A DNA stretch of 64,000 bases from an uncultured bacterium (GTDB lineage Bacteria; Muiribacteriota; Ozemobacteria; Ozemobacterales; Ozemobacteraceae): positions 215,683 to 279,682 of the forward strand of contig CALEDQ010000029.1 in the NCBI GenBank assembly GCA_937949615.1. The letters are read 5' to 3'. The position numbers and the translations under genes were made by a program. Positions within the stretch are counted from its first letter, which is position 1. The number at the start of each line of letters is the position of its first letter. Of the stretch, positions 9,537-17,287 are shown one piece after another. The notes beneath the pieces are model-generated. The model saw only the letters and a program-made list of their open reading frames with translations. It was not told the DNA's origin and searched no databases.

Positions 9537-12082
9537 CAGTTTTCACCTCTGCTTTCTTCGATCAGCTTTTTAAAAGCTTTGCGAACCGAGCCGGCATCAC
9601 TCATTCTGATCGCATCCCGCACCAGCCGGCTGCATTTTTCTGCCGACAGTCGTCTGACGGTCGCCTTGACCGTAGGAATGACCGGAATATCGACACTGAG
9701 CTTGCCGATGCCCATACCAATCAGCGCGGCAATACCTTCGAGGTCGCTGGCAAGGCCGCCGCAGACACCAACTTCGATCTGGCGTTTACGACCGGCTTCA
9801 GCGACGATACTCATCATGCGCAACACTGAAGGGTGCATGGCATCGATCTGAGCGGCAAGTTTCGGGTGGCCGCGATCCATTGCCAGAGCATACTGGGTCA
9901 GATCGTTCGTGCCGATCGAAAAGAAATCGGCTTCGGCGGCAAATGAATCGGCAAGCAGAGCTGCAGAGGGTATTTCGACCATAATACCGGTTTTTACCGG
10001 CGGGATTCCGATCGCCTCGGCAGTCTGCTGCATAATCTGGCGGGCCTGTCGCCATTCAGATATGTCGGCAATCATCGGAAACATGACCCTGACATCAAAT
10101 TTCTGCGAAACCCGCAGAATAGCGCGCAATTGAATTTTCAAAATTTCGGGGCGGTTGAGGCAAACTCTTATACCACGTTCGCCAAGAAAGGGGTTTTCCT
10201 CTTCGGGAATCGGAAGATAAGAGAGAGGCTTGTCACCGCCGACATCGAGGGTGCGAATGATTACCGGCCGCTCTTTTCCCATGCGGGCAGCTACCTCAAG
10301 ATAGGCATCATACTGTTCATCCTCTGTAGGAGCCACAGAGCGGTTCATAAAAAGGAACTCCGAACGCAGCAGACCGACTCCTTCAGCGCCAAGCTCGACA
10401 GCCTGAGCGGCCGACGAGATATCGCCAACATTCGCTGCTACCGTGATTTTTATACCATCGTTCGTGATAGCAGGTTCTTCGGCACGTTTTTTTTCTTCGG
10501 CGCGGGTCTTTTCCTCCGCCTGCATGGTCGATGAAACAGATTCAACTTCGGCTTCATCGGGTTGAACGGTGAGAAGCCCTTCATTGCCATCGACAACTAC
10601 GGTAATGCCGTCTTCGAGCTCAAGGGCGGCAGGATCAAGCCCGACAATTGCGGGCAGGCCCATTGAGCGGGCCAGAATGGCGACATGCGAAGTTGCACCG
10701 CCTGAAACTGTGCAACAGGCGACCACAGTTTCCTTATCGATACTGACGATATTCGATGGCGTCAGGTCTTCTGCAATCAGCACCTGTTTTTCTGAGGTGT
10801 TGAAGGTCTTTTCTTCAATCGACAGAAGAATTCGCAGCACCCGGTAGCCGACGTCGCGCAGATCATTAGCTCTGGCAGCCAGAAGCTGATTATTGAGACT
10901 CTGGAGTTTCTGTGCGTGCGCATTAAAAGCCTTGTGCCAGGCGAACTGCGCACTTTTACCGGCCATAATCGCGCGTTCAACCAGTTCGAGCAGTTCAGGA
11001 TCCTCAAGCAGATCGGCATGAGCGTTGAAAATAGCAGCCCTTTCGGGGTTACCGCTGCGTTTAAGCTTATCGCTGAGAGAAGATAACTGCAGAACCGCCC
11101 GTCTGACGGCATTGTTGAATTCAGCCTGCTCGAACTTACTGCCACGACCAGATTCAATCAGGTCATATTTTTCCGGTCTGAGTTTAAGCACCCTGCCAAT
11201 CGCAATGCCGCGTGATGCGCCGATACCGGCAAGCTGATTGTTGGCAGCTTTTTCGGCCTTACGATATTCGGCAGCAGTTTCGGCAGCGGCCGCATGCAGA
11301 TTTTCGCCCAGACCTTCGCGCAACTGGGGAACAATGTGGTCGATGGCTTTTTGAGCATCGGGGCCATTGGCAATCAGAAGAATCTTGTCGTCTTTGATCA
11401 CTTCAAGACCCATAACTGCAGAAACGCTGCGGGCATTTGCAGTTCTGTCACCTTTTTTAATCAGCAGTTCACTGTCGAACTGGCGTGCCAGACCAGCCAG
11501 AACAGAAGCCGGTCGAGCATGCAGACCGGCCGGGTTGACTATAACGATTGAATCGGAAACAACTTTCTGTATTTCGCGGCTGCCGACTGAAGCCTCAGCC
11601 GGGGCTGCCGGCACGACGGTGAAAATGACATCGGAACTGGCCTCGACGGTGCCGGTTTCCTTGATGATCTCAGAAACAGATTCAGGGTTTGAAATTACTA
11701 TCTGGGTGAGAAGACTTCTGGCGCTGGTTGCCACAAGATCGGCATTGAAGCGGATCAGCTCCTGCCCTTTTTCAACCAGGTCGCCCTTTTTCACCAGAGC
11801 TTCAAAGCCGCGCCCGCCAAGTTTTACGGTATCGAGACCGATGTGAACGAGAACTTCAATGCCACTGGTGGTTTTGATCGTCAGGGCATGCGACGAAGCG
11901 TGCAGCTGAATGATTTCACCGGCAACCGGAGCTTTCAGACACTCAGATGTCGGGTCGAGCGAAACCCCATCACCAACGAGTTTTTGTGCAAAAACCGGGT
12001 CAGGAATGGTTTCGATCGGCATGAGAAAACCGCTCAGGGGGGCAAATATTTCGAGGCGCTCGACAGAAACTTTTTCGTTCAT
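9536..12082 (-). CDS. PTS multiphosphoryl transfer protein: EIIA(Glc)-HPr-enzyme I fusion
   Basis: The 848-aa cytoplasmic protein fuses three phosphocarriers. Residues 1-145 are an EIIA-Glc (Crr-like) domain with active His80 in VLVHIGLDTV. Residues about 170-260 are HPr with His188 in PAGLHARPAS. Residues about 275-848 are enzyme I, with phospho-His466 in GGATSHVAIL, the PEP-barrel motif SIGTNDLTQYALAMDRG and catalytic Cys774 in VCGGLASD. Phosphate would pass PEP-His466-His188-His80-Cys423 of the neighbouring permease. Start choice: an upstream ATG at 12112 exists, but GAGGGAG lies 9-10 nt before ATG 12082, which matches the true EIIA N-terminus. The gene is coupled to ptsG. No HPr kinase or regulator is adjacent. 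Confidence 0.93.
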   Translation of the reverse strand: MNEKVSVERLEIFAPLSGFLMPIETIPDPVFAQKLVGDGVSLDPTSECLKAPVAGEIIQLHASSHALTIKTTSGIEVLVHIGLDTVKLGGRGFEALVKKGDLVEKGQELIRFNADLVATSARSLLTQIVISNPESVSEIIKETGTVEASSDVIFTVVPAAPAEASVGSREIQKVVSDSIVIVNPAGLHARPASVLAGLARQFDSELLIKKGDRTANARSVSAVMGLEVIKDDKILLIANGPDAQKAIDHIVPQLREGLGENLHAAAAETAAEYRKAEKAANNQLAGIGASRGIAIGRVLKLRPEKYDLIESGRGSKFEQAEFNNAVRRAVLQLSSLSDKLKRSGNPERAAIFNAHADLLEDPELLELVERAIMAGKSAQFAWHKAFNAHAQKLQSLNNQLLAARANDLRDVGYRVLRILLSIEEKTFNTSEKQVLIAEDLTPSNIVSIDKETVVACCTVSGGATSHVAILARSMGLPAIVGLDPAALELEDGITVVVDGNEGLLTVQPDEAEVESVSSTMQAEEKTRAEEKKRAEEPAITNDGIKITVAANVGDISSAAQAVELGAEGVGLLRSEFLFMNRSVAPTEDEQYDAYLEVAARMGKERPVIIRTLDVGGDKPLSYLPIPEEENPFLGERGIRVCLNRPEILKIQLRAILRVSQKFDVRVMFPMIADISEWRQARQIMQQTAEAIGIPPVKTGIMVEIPSAALLADSFAAEADFFSIGTNDLTQYALAMDRGHPKLAAQIDAMHPSVLRMMSIVAEAGRKRQIEVGVCGGLASDLEGIAALIGMGIGKLSVDIPVIPTVKATVRRLSAEKCSRLVRDAIRMSDAGSVRKAFKKLIEESRGEN

Positions 12083-12188
12083 TCGGTACACTCCCTCTGC
12101 TTTATCAACCATATACTAACAGAGAGGGCCCAAAGTTTCCATAAAATGACGGTGCGCACCGGCAAGACGGCTCAGGGCCACCGGAAAA

Positions 12189-12217
12189 CAAAAAACCCCG
12201 CCGAAGCGGGGTTTTTG
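12189..12217 (-). terminator. Rho-independent terminator of the rplL operon
   Basis: Read on the reverse strand, a GC-rich hairpin (CCCCGC, loop TTCGG region, GCGGGG) is followed by six T residues and sits 20 bp after the rplL stop. It ends the ribosomal operon before the PTS genes. Confidence 0.9.
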
Positions 12218-12235
12218 TGAGAGAAGCGGTTAAGA

Positions 12236-12595
12236 TTACTTGAGGGCAACCTTGGCGCCGGCTTCTTCGAGTTTTTTCTTCATCATTTCGGCGTCGGCCT
12301 TGGTGAGACCTTCTTTGAGGGTCTTCGGAACTGCGTCTACCAGGTCTTTGGCTTCTTTGAGGCCCATACCGGTCAGTTCGCGAACGACTTTGATTACGTT
12401 GATCTTGTTGGCGCCGTTGTTTTCGATGACAACGTCAAATTCGTCTTTTTCAACAGCAGCGGCTGCCGGGCCGGCGGCTACCATAACGGGAGCAGCGGCG
12501 GTAACGTCGAATTTGGTTTCGATGGCTTTAACAAGTTCAGAAAGTTCGAGAACGGTCATCTTTTCGATAGACTCGAGAATCTGTTCTTTGGTCAT
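12236..12595 (-). CDS. rplL: 50S ribosomal protein L7/L12
   Basis: A 119-aa stalk protein that recruits translation GTPases such as EF-Tu and EF-G to the ribosome. It has the N-terminal dimerisation helix (MTKEQILESIEKMTVLEL), an Ala/Gly hinge (about residues 36-50) and the conserved C-terminal domain with EKDEFDV, NKINVIKVVRELTGMGLKEAK and a final AKVALK. A ribosome site AGGAG lies 8 nt upstream. It is the last gene of the operon and is followed directly by a strong terminator. In most bacteria rpoB and rpoC would follow; here they do not. Confidence 0.98.
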   Translation of the reverse strand: MTKEQILESIEKMTVLELSELVKAIETKFDVTAAAPVMVAAGPAAAAVEKDEFDVVIENNGANKINVIKVVRELTGMGLKEAKDLVDAVPKTLKEGLTKADAEMMKKKLEEAGAKVALK

Positions 12596-12638
12596 TTTAT
12601 AAACTCCTTATAAGTCTTATGCAAAAATCGGGTTGGAA

Positions 12639-13172
12639 TCAGGCAGTCGCGGCTTCGGCAGCAGCTTCGGCGGGGGCGCCAGAGGCTTCTTCTCTTTTCT
12701 TGCGAAGAGAGTCGAGAACGCCGGCGAGTTTGCGGATCGGGCCCTGAACTGCAGATGCGAGCATGGCAAGAAGGTCTTTGCGGCCAGGAACTTTGGAAAG
12801 GGCGGTCAGGTCTGCTACGTTGAGCAGTTTGCCTTCCATGTAGCCAGCTTTGAATGTGAACTTCTTGGCTTTGTCAGCAAAGTCGAACAGAGCTTTAACG
12901 GGGGCGATCGGATCGTTGTAACCAAAAGTTACAGCGGTATTGCCCTTCATGTGACCTTCAAGCTCTTTCATCGGGGTGGTGTGAAGAGCACGGCAGAGCA
13001 GAGTGTTTTTTACAACTCTCAGTTCGGCGCCTGATTCACGTACGGCTTTGCGCAGAGCGGTCATTTCAGAGACGGTAACGCCTTCGCAGTTAGCGAGAAC
13101 CACTACCTGTGATTTGGCGAGTTTTTCTGAAAATTCCTTTACGTAGGCTTCTTTGTTAGAGAGATCTTTCAA
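12639..13172 (-). CDS. rplJ: 50S ribosomal protein L10
   Basis: A 177-aa protein that anchors L7/L12 dimers to the large subunit. The N-terminal part KEAYVKEFSEKLAKSQVVVLANCEGVTV and the segment ELRVVKNTLLCRAL are typical L10. The C-terminal extension is Ala/Glu-rich. Start choice: a GTG at 13181 falls inside the AGGAGG ribosome site itself, so TTG at 13172, eight bases after GGAGG, is the more credible start and gives the usual L10 N-terminus. Expression is probably controlled by the L10 leader and attenuator lying just upstream. Confidence 0.95.
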   Translation of the reverse strand: MKDLSNKEAYVKEFSEKLAKSQVVVLANCEGVTVSEMTALRKAVRESGAELRVVKNTLLCRALHTTPMKELEGHMKGNTAVTFGYNDPIAPVKALFDFADKAKKFTFKAGYMEGKLLNVADLTALSKVPGRKDLLAMLASAVQGPIRKLAGVLDSLRKKREEASGAPAEAAAEAATA

Positions 13173-13199
13173 TGTTTTCACCTCCTTGAGGGGGGATAA

Positions 13200-13325
13200 A
13201 GAAAAACCGTTTCCGGCACCAAAACCGGAAACGGTTCGATAATTCTATCGTACTGTCTTCCAGTCTCGGCAGGGAGGCCTTGCGGCCAATTATTTAAGAC
13301 CTGCGGTCTTCGACCAGTCTCAGTT
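13200..13325 (-). ncRNA. Ribosomal protein L10 leader with attenuator
   Basis: The rplA-rplJ gap read on the reverse strand contains AAGACCGCAGGTCTT, a GGCCGCAAGGCC hairpin and CCTGCCGAGACTGG, the conserved core of the known L10(L12)4-binding autoregulatory leader that sits at this locus in many bacteria. It is followed by a 12-bp perfect hairpin (13205-13216 with 13225-13236) and a T-rich tail, an attenuator just upstream of rplJ. Surplus L10-L12 should bind the leader and favour termination. The leader identity rests on motif and position; I did not fold it. Confidence 0.8.
13201..13236 (-). terminator. Attenuator hairpin in the L10 leader
   Basis: Perfect 12-bp stem (AACCGTTTCCGG with CCGGAAACGGTT), 8-nt loop, followed by TTTTTC on the reverse strand. 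It lies 29 bases before the rplJ start, where an intrinsic terminator would block rplJ-rplL transcription. An adjacent small hairpin (13237-13250) could take part in switching. Confidence 0.8.
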
Positions 13326-13334
13326 CAAGTCAGA

Positions 13335-14051
13335 TCAGGCATTACCCTTTTCTGATTCAGCGCGAGCTTCGTTTACATCGAGATCGTAGCCGGGGCCCAT
13401 GGTTGAGCTGACGGTTACCGATTTGATGTAGGTGCCTTTGGCACCAGTCGGCTTGGCTTTGTGAATCGCTTGAAAGAAGGCAAGAAAATTTTCTTTGAGC
13501 TTTTTGGCATCAAAAGAAGCTTTTCCAATGGCGGTGTGAATGATCCCGGCCTTTTCAACACGATACTGGAGTTTACCAGCTTTCAGTTCAGTAATAACCT
13601 TGGCTACGTCCATGGTGACGGTACCAACCTTGGGGTTGGGCATCAGGTTGCGTGGACCAAGAATTCTACCGAGCTTACCGACAAATCTCATCATATCGGG
13701 TGTTGCGACGGCGGCATCAAAATCAACCCAGCCTCCTTCGATCTTGGCGACCAAATCTTCGGCGCCTACGAAGTCTGCTCCAGCTGCCTGGGCTTCCTGT
13801 GCTTTTGCACCGGCGGCGAAAACGACCACGCGGGTAGTTTTGCCTGAACCATGAGGCAGAACACAGCTACCGCGCAGCTGCTGATCGGCATACTTCGGGT
13901 CGAGCCCGGTGCGAACGGCAACGTCGATTGATTCATCGAACTTGGCGGTGGCAGTCTTTTTAACTCTATCAAAGCACTCTTCCACTGAATATTGTTTCAG
14001 GTGAACGAGGTCTTTCTTAGCGTTATTAAATCTTTTGGAGTGTTTCGGCAT
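13335..14051 (-). CDS. rplA: 50S ribosomal protein L1
   Basis: A 238-aa protein of the L1 stalk that handles deacylated tRNA release. It has the conserved segments YSVEECFDRVKKTATAKFDE, DPKYADQQLRGSCVLPHGSG, GRILGPRNLMPNPKVGTVT and the final TMGPGYDLDV. An in-frame ATG at 14102 would add 17 residues with no support. ATG 14051 has AAAGGAGG seven to eight bases upstream and gives the usual N-terminus MPKHSKRF. It follows rplK with a 53-bp gap and is followed by the L10 leader. Confidence 0.97.
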   Translation of the reverse strand: MPKHSKRFNNAKKDLVHLKQYSVEECFDRVKKTATAKFDESIDVAVRTGLDPKYADQQLRGSCVLPHGSGKTTRVVVFAAGAKAQEAQAAGADFVGAEDLVAKIEGGWVDFDAAVATPDMMRFVGKLGRILGPRNLMPNPKVGTVTMDVAKVITELKAGKLQYRVEKAGIIHTAIGKASFDAKKLKENFLAFFQAIHKAKPTGAKGTYIKSVTVSSTMGPGYDLDVNEARAESEKGNA

Positions 14052-14104
14052 CTTTGCTTCCTCCTTTCTTCGAGGGTAGAAGAGTTTACCACGGAGTGGC
14101 AAAC

Positions 14105-14530
14105 TTAGTCAACAATTTCCATACCCATGCTGCGGGCAGTGCCCTTAACGACGTTCATAGCGGCTTCGAGAGAAGCGGCGGTGAGGTCGGGCATCTTGCG
14201 TTCAGCGATTTCCTTGATCTGCGCCTTGGTTACTTTACCAACCTTGGTGCGACCAGGAGTCTGGTTGCCCTTGGGAATGCCAGCGGCTTTTTTCAGCAAG
14301 AACGATACAGGCGGGGTTTTGGTGATGAAAGTATAAGAACGGTCAGCAAATACAGAGATTTCGACCGGAATAATTGCATCGCCTTCTTTTGCCGTCTTGT
14401 AATTGAAGTTCTTACAGAAGTCCATGATGTTAACACCATGCTGGCCAAGAGCGGGACCAACCGGGGGGGCCGGGTTTGCTTTACCAGCCGGAATCTGCAA
14501 TTTAACGACAGCTACTAATTTCTTGGCCAT
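14105..14530 (-). CDS. rplK: 50S ribosomal protein L11
   Basis: A 141-aa protein of the GTPase-associated centre. It has typical motifs PAGKANPAPPVGPALGQHGVNI, the KTPPVSFLLKKAAG segment and the C-terminal rRNA-binding domain ending in TARSMGMEIVD. An AAGGAG ribosome site lies upstream. It lies between nusG and rplA in the canonical order. Confidence 0.98.
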   Translation of the reverse strand: MAKKLVAVVKLQIPAGKANPAPPVGPALGQHGVNIMDFCKNFNYKTAKEGDAIIPVEISVFADRSYTFITKTPPVSFLLKKAAGIPKGNQTPGRTKVGKVTKAQIKEIAERKMPDLTAASLEAAMNVVKGTARSMGMEIVD

Positions 14531-14570
14531 AACTTAAATTAACTCCTTCTAAGAACGAATTCTTCAGTTT

Positions 14571-15116
14571 TCAAGCTTCTTCGAGCTGAATGAGATCGAC
14601 CTCGATCGCGGTATCGCGACCGAATATGAATACAAGAACCTTTGCCTTGCGTTTTTCCTGGTTGATCTCTTTGATGACACCAATAAAATCTGTGAAGGGG
14701 CCGTCGATAATCTTGACGGTCTGACCTTCGGTAAACCCGATCGGGGTCATGGCGGCTGACCGCTGTGGGCCAATACCGGCGGCGCGCAGAACGGTCTGCA
14801 CTTCTTTATCATGCAGAGGCGTCGGTTTGCTGCCGAGACCTACGAAACCGGTAACACCGGGAGTGTTCTTAACAACAGTCCAGGTATCGTCGTCCATATC
14901 CATCTGAACCAGAACATAACCAGGATAGATCTTGCGGGTCTGAGTGACACGCTCGCCGTCCTGAACGCGTTCAGCGTTTTCCTCGGGCACCAGCACCTGG
15001 AAGATGCTGTCTTTTTTGCCAAGGAGCTCAACACGGTTTTCAAGGTTCTTTTTAACCTTATATTCTGAACCGGAGTTGGTATGGATCACATACCATTTTG
15101 CTTTTAGAATATCCAC
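14571..15116 (-). CDS. nusG: Transcription termination/antitermination protein NusG
   Basis: The 181-aa product binds RNA polymerase and links transcription to termination or to the ribosome. The NGN domain (residues 1-115) begins with AKWYVIHTNSGSEYKVKKNL and includes IYPGYVLVQMDMDDDTWTVV and GVTGFVG. The KOW domain (about 125-181) contains FTEGQTVKIIDGPFTDFIGVI. The start is GTG at 15116, nine bases after the secE stop, with AAGGG just upstream. It is part of the secE-nusG-rplK block. Confidence 0.97.
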   Translation of the reverse strand: MDILKAKWYVIHTNSGSEYKVKKNLENRVELLGKKDSIFQVLVPEENAERVQDGERVTQTRKIYPGYVLVQMDMDDDTWTVVKNTPGVTGFVGLGSKPTPLHDKEVQTVLRAAGIGPQRSAAMTPIGFTEGQTVKIIDGPFTDFIGVIKEINQEKRKAKVLVFIFGRDTAIEVDLIQLEEA

Positions 15117-15125
15117 AGTAAGCCC

Positions 15126-15353
15126 TTATCCCATTCCGCCGCCGACGATAGCTGTCAGGATCTTTCCGAACAGGATGTCGAGCAGCCCGATAAACAGTCC
15201 AAGACCGATTGAGGAAACCACAACCACTTTGGTTGAGACCTTGACGTTCTCGTAGGTTGGCCACGAAACGCGACCATTTTTCGGTCTGACTTCAATCCAG
15301 ACTTCACGCAGGAAGCGGGAGGTTTCATTCCACCAGTTTGCAATTTTGCTCAT
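15126..15353 (-). CDS. secE: Preprotein translocase subunit SecE
   Basis: A 75-aa single-span membrane subunit of the SecYEG channel. The conserved amphipathic helix (FLREVWIEVRPKNGRVSWPTYENV) precedes one transmembrane helix (VVVSSIGLGLFIGLLDILFG, about 46-66). ATG 15353 with GAGGG upstream is the start; a longer reading would run into the tRNA-Trp gene. Short secE between trnW and nusG is the expected arrangement. Confidence 0.96.
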   Translation of the reverse strand: MSKIANWWNETSRFLREVWIEVRPKNGRVSWPTYENVKVSTKVVVVSSIGLGLFIGLLDILFGKILTAIVGGGMG

Positions 15354-15383
15354 GTGACCCTCGTTTCGAGTGGGGTAATCATT

Positions 15384-15456
15384 CAGGCCAAGAGGGAGTC
15401 GAACCCCCAACCCCCGGTTTTGGAGACCGGTGCTCTGCCAATTGAGCTATTGGCCT
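15384..15456 (-). tRNA. tRNA-Trp (CCA anticodon)
   Basis: 73 nt on the reverse strand. The acceptor AGGCCAA pairs with TTGGCCT, the D-arm is GCTC...GAGC, the anticodon stem is CCGGT/ACCGG with loop CTCCAAA (anticodon CCA), and the T-arm is GGGGGTTCGACTCCC. The 3' CCA is not encoded. Position between rpmG and secE is the conserved trnW location. Confidence 0.97.
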
Positions 15457-15474
15457 ATGTTCGCCAACAAATCC

Positions 15475-15624
15475 TTACTTGCCTTCTTTGTGAACGGTAT
15501 GCTTGCGTTCGGCGCTGCAGTACTTGTTCAGTTCGATGCGGTCAGGATCATTGCGCTTGTTTTTCATTGACATGTAATTTTTGCGTTTGCAGCTGCTGCA
15601 AACCAGAGTAATCTTTTCGCGCAT
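15475..15624 (-). CDS. rpmG: 50S ribosomal protein L33
   Basis: A 49-aa ribosomal protein. It begins MREKITLVCSSCKRKNYM and continues with NKRNDPDRIELNKYCS, the typical L33 core. It keeps a Cys-x2-Cys pair (CSSC) but has only one Cys in the second half, so a full four-Cys zinc site is not complete. An AGCGAGG ribosome site is just upstream of ATG 15624. It lies between tuf and tRNA-Trp. Confidence 0.96.
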   Translation of the reverse strand: MREKITLVCSSCKRKNYMSMKNKRNDPDRIELNKYCSAERKHTVHKEGK

Positions 15625-15640
15625 AACATTAACCTCGCTT

Positions 15641-15666
15641 AAAAAAGCCGACCAGGTCGGCTTTGA
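15641..15666 (-). terminator. Terminator hairpin after tuf
   Basis: The reverse strand shows AAAGCCGAC, short loop, GTCGGCTTT followed by a run of T. It lies between tuf and rpmG, so it may reduce transcription into rpmG rather than end the operon. Confidence 0.75.
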
Positions 15667-15676
15667 AGATCAAGAA

Positions 15677-15698
15677 GGGGCGGGCGTGAACCCGCCCC
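15677..15698 (-). other. GC-rich hairpin downstream of tuf
   Basis: Perfect 8-bp stem GGGGCGGG/CCCGCCCC with a 6-nt loop, directly after the tuf stop and before the T-tailed hairpin at 15641-15666. It lacks a T-run, so it is more likely an mRNA 3'-end stabiliser or processing site than a terminator. Confidence 0.6.
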
Positions 15699-15716
15699 CA
15701 CTAACGTTACAGAAAA

Positions 15717-16907
15717 TCAGCTGATGATTTTGGTTACAACGCCGGCGCCTACGGTGCGGCCGCCTTCGCGGATGGCGAAGCGGAGACCTTCTTCGCAAGC
15801 GATCGGGGTGATCAGTTCGCACTGGAATTCAGCGCGGTCACCAGGCATAACCATTTCTTTACCTTCGCCGAGCTGAACAACGCCAGTCACGTCGGTGGTT
15901 CTGAAATAGAACTGCGGTCTGTAGCCAGAGAAGAACGGAGTGTGGCGTCCGCCTTCTTCTTTGCTCAGGATGTAGACCTGAGAGTGGAATTTGGCATGGG
16001 GTTTGATGCTGCCCGGTTTGGCAAGAACCATACCGCGTTCAACGTCATTCTTTTCAATACCGCGCAGGAGGATACCTACGTTGTCGCCAGCCTGACCCTG
16101 GTCAAGGAGCTTGCGGAACATTTCAACGCCGGTAACGGTAGTTTCACGGGTTTCACGGATACCAACGAGTTCAGCTTTGTCGCCGACTTTGATGATGCCG
16201 CGTTCAACACGACCGGTTACAACAGTGCCGCGACCAGTGATGGTGAAAACGTCTTCGATCGGGAGAAGGAAGGGTTTGTCAAGGGCGCGTTCCGGTTCCG
16301 GGATGTAAGCGTCGAGGGTTTCAAGAAGCTTCTGAATGCATTCGCAATCGGGGCCTTTGCCACCAGCGGCAACAGCTTTAGTGGCTGAACCGCGGATGAT
16401 CGGTGTATCGTCGCCGGGGAATTCATATTTGCTGAGCAGGTCGCGAACTTCGAGTTCTACGAGGTCGAGCAGTTCGGCATCGTCAACCAGGTCGCACTTG
16501 TTGAGGAAAACTACGATTTTGGGAACGCCTACCTGGCGGGCCAGGAGGATGTGTTCACGAGTCTGGGGCATCGGACCGTCAGTAGCGGCAACAACCAGAA
16601 TTGCACCGTCCATCTGAGCTGCGCCGGTGATCATGTTCTTGATGTAGTCGGCGTGGCCTGGGCAGTCAACGTGAGCATAGTGGCGCTTCGGGCTTTCATA
16701 TTCAACGTGGGCTGTGTTGATTGTGATACCGCGGGCTTTTTCTTCAGGAGCTGAGTCAATGTCTGCATAGTTCATTACTTTAGCTCCACCAGCTGCTGCT
16801 GATGTCATGGTGATTGCAGCGGTCAGCGTTGTTTTGCCGTGGTCGATGTGGCCGATGGTTCCAACGTTAACGTGCGGTTTGGTTCTGGTAAAAGTTTCCT
16901 TTGCCAT
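15717..16907 (-). CDS. tuf: Translation elongation factor EF-Tu
   Basis: A 396-aa GTPase that delivers aminoacyl-tRNA to the ribosome. It has the P-loop GHIDHGKTTL (Ile where Val is usual), the switch I segment EEKARGITIN, DCPGHADYIKNMITGAAQMD, NKCDLVDD and GSATKAV. Domains II and III end with GGRTVGAGVVTKI. Length is normal. A GGAGG site is just upstream of ATG 16907. It is preceded by three tRNA genes, as in the tufB operon of enterobacteria. Confidence 0.99.
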   Translation of the reverse strand: MAKETFTRTKPHVNVGTIGHIDHGKTTLTAAITMTSAAAGGAKVMNYADIDSAPEEKARGITINTAHVEYESPKRHYAHVDCPGHADYIKNMITGAAQMDGAILVVAATDGPMPQTREHILLARQVGVPKIVVFLNKCDLVDDAELLDLVELEVRDLLSKYEFPGDDTPIIRGSATKAVAAGGKGPDCECIQKLLETLDAYIPEPERALDKPFLLPIEDVFTITGRGTVVTGRVERGIIKVGDKAELVGIRETRETTVTGVEMFRKLLDQGQAGDNVGILLRGIEKNDVERGMVLAKPGSIKPHAKFHSQVYILSKEEGGRHTPFFSGYRPQFYFRTTDVTGVVQLGEGKEMVMPGDRAEFQCELITPIACEEGLRFAIREGGRTVGAGVVTKIIS

Positions 16908-16964
16908 GTGGCGTCCTCCTGAGAAATTATGGGAAAATCAATATCAACCCAAAGATACGATAAA

Positions 16965-17037
16965 AGCCCGCGACCGGGATTGAACCGGTGACCTCTTGCT
17001 TACCATGCAAGTGCTCTACCGTCTGAGCTACACGGGC
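16965..17037 (-). tRNA. tRNA-Thr (GGT anticodon)
   Basis: 73 nt on the reverse strand. The acceptor is GCCCGTG/CGCGGGC with one G-U pair, and the anticodon stem CTTGC/GCAAG encloses loop ATGGTAA. The T-arm is CCGGTTCAATCCCGG. No encoded CCA. It lies immediately upstream of tuf. Confidence 0.96.
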
Positions 17038-17043
17038 GATCAC

Positions 17044-17126
17044 TGGAGAGAGGTGGATTTGAACCACCGTAGGCGCTAGCCAACAGATTTACAGTCTGCC
17101 CCCTTTAGCCACTCGGGCATCTCTCC
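17044..17126 (-). tRNA. tRNA-Tyr (GTA anticodon)
   Basis: 83 nt on the reverse strand with a long variable arm, as expected for bacterial tRNA-Tyr. The acceptor is GGAGAGA/TCTCTCC, the anticodon loop contains GTA (GACTGTAAATC), and the T-arm is GGTGGTTCAAATCCACC. No encoded CCA. Confidence 0.97.
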
Positions 17127-17132
17127 GTCTGC

Positions 17133-17205
17133 AGCTGGCAATGGGACTTGAACCCGCAACCTGCTGATTACAAGTCAGCTGCTCTGCCAATTGAGCTATG
17201 CCAGC
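17133..17205 (-). tRNA. tRNA-Thr (TGT anticodon)
   Basis: 73 nt on the reverse strand. The acceptor is GCTGGCA/TGCCAGC, the anticodon stem GCTGA/TCAGC encloses loop CTTGTAA, and the T-arm starts GCGGGTTCAAGTC. It is the first gene of the tRNA-tuf operon and has no encoded CCA. Confidence 0.96.
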
Positions 17206-17250
17206 AGCACCAGTTCACTTGGAACTGTACCGCGTTAACGGTATTGTCGG

Positions 17251-17279
17251 ATTATAAAGCACGCCTGATTTAATGTCAA
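17251..17279 (-). promoter_or_regulatory. Consensus sigma70 promoter of the tRNA-tuf operon
   Basis: The reverse strand carries TTGACA, exactly 17 bases, then TATAAT, a perfect consensus. It lies 46 bp upstream of the first tRNA gene, as expected for a very strong promoter of a translation operon. Confidence 0.92.
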
Positions 17280-17287
17280 CTATTTTT

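Noticed and set aside
12083..12112. Upstream start (MVDKAEG...) of the EIIA-HPr-EI gene
   Set aside because: The extra ten codons contain the GAGGGAG ribosome site of the better ATG at 12082.
12240..12602. Forward open frame opposite rplL
   Set aside because: Low-complexity mirror of the L7/L12 gene; rplL has every family motif on the other strand.
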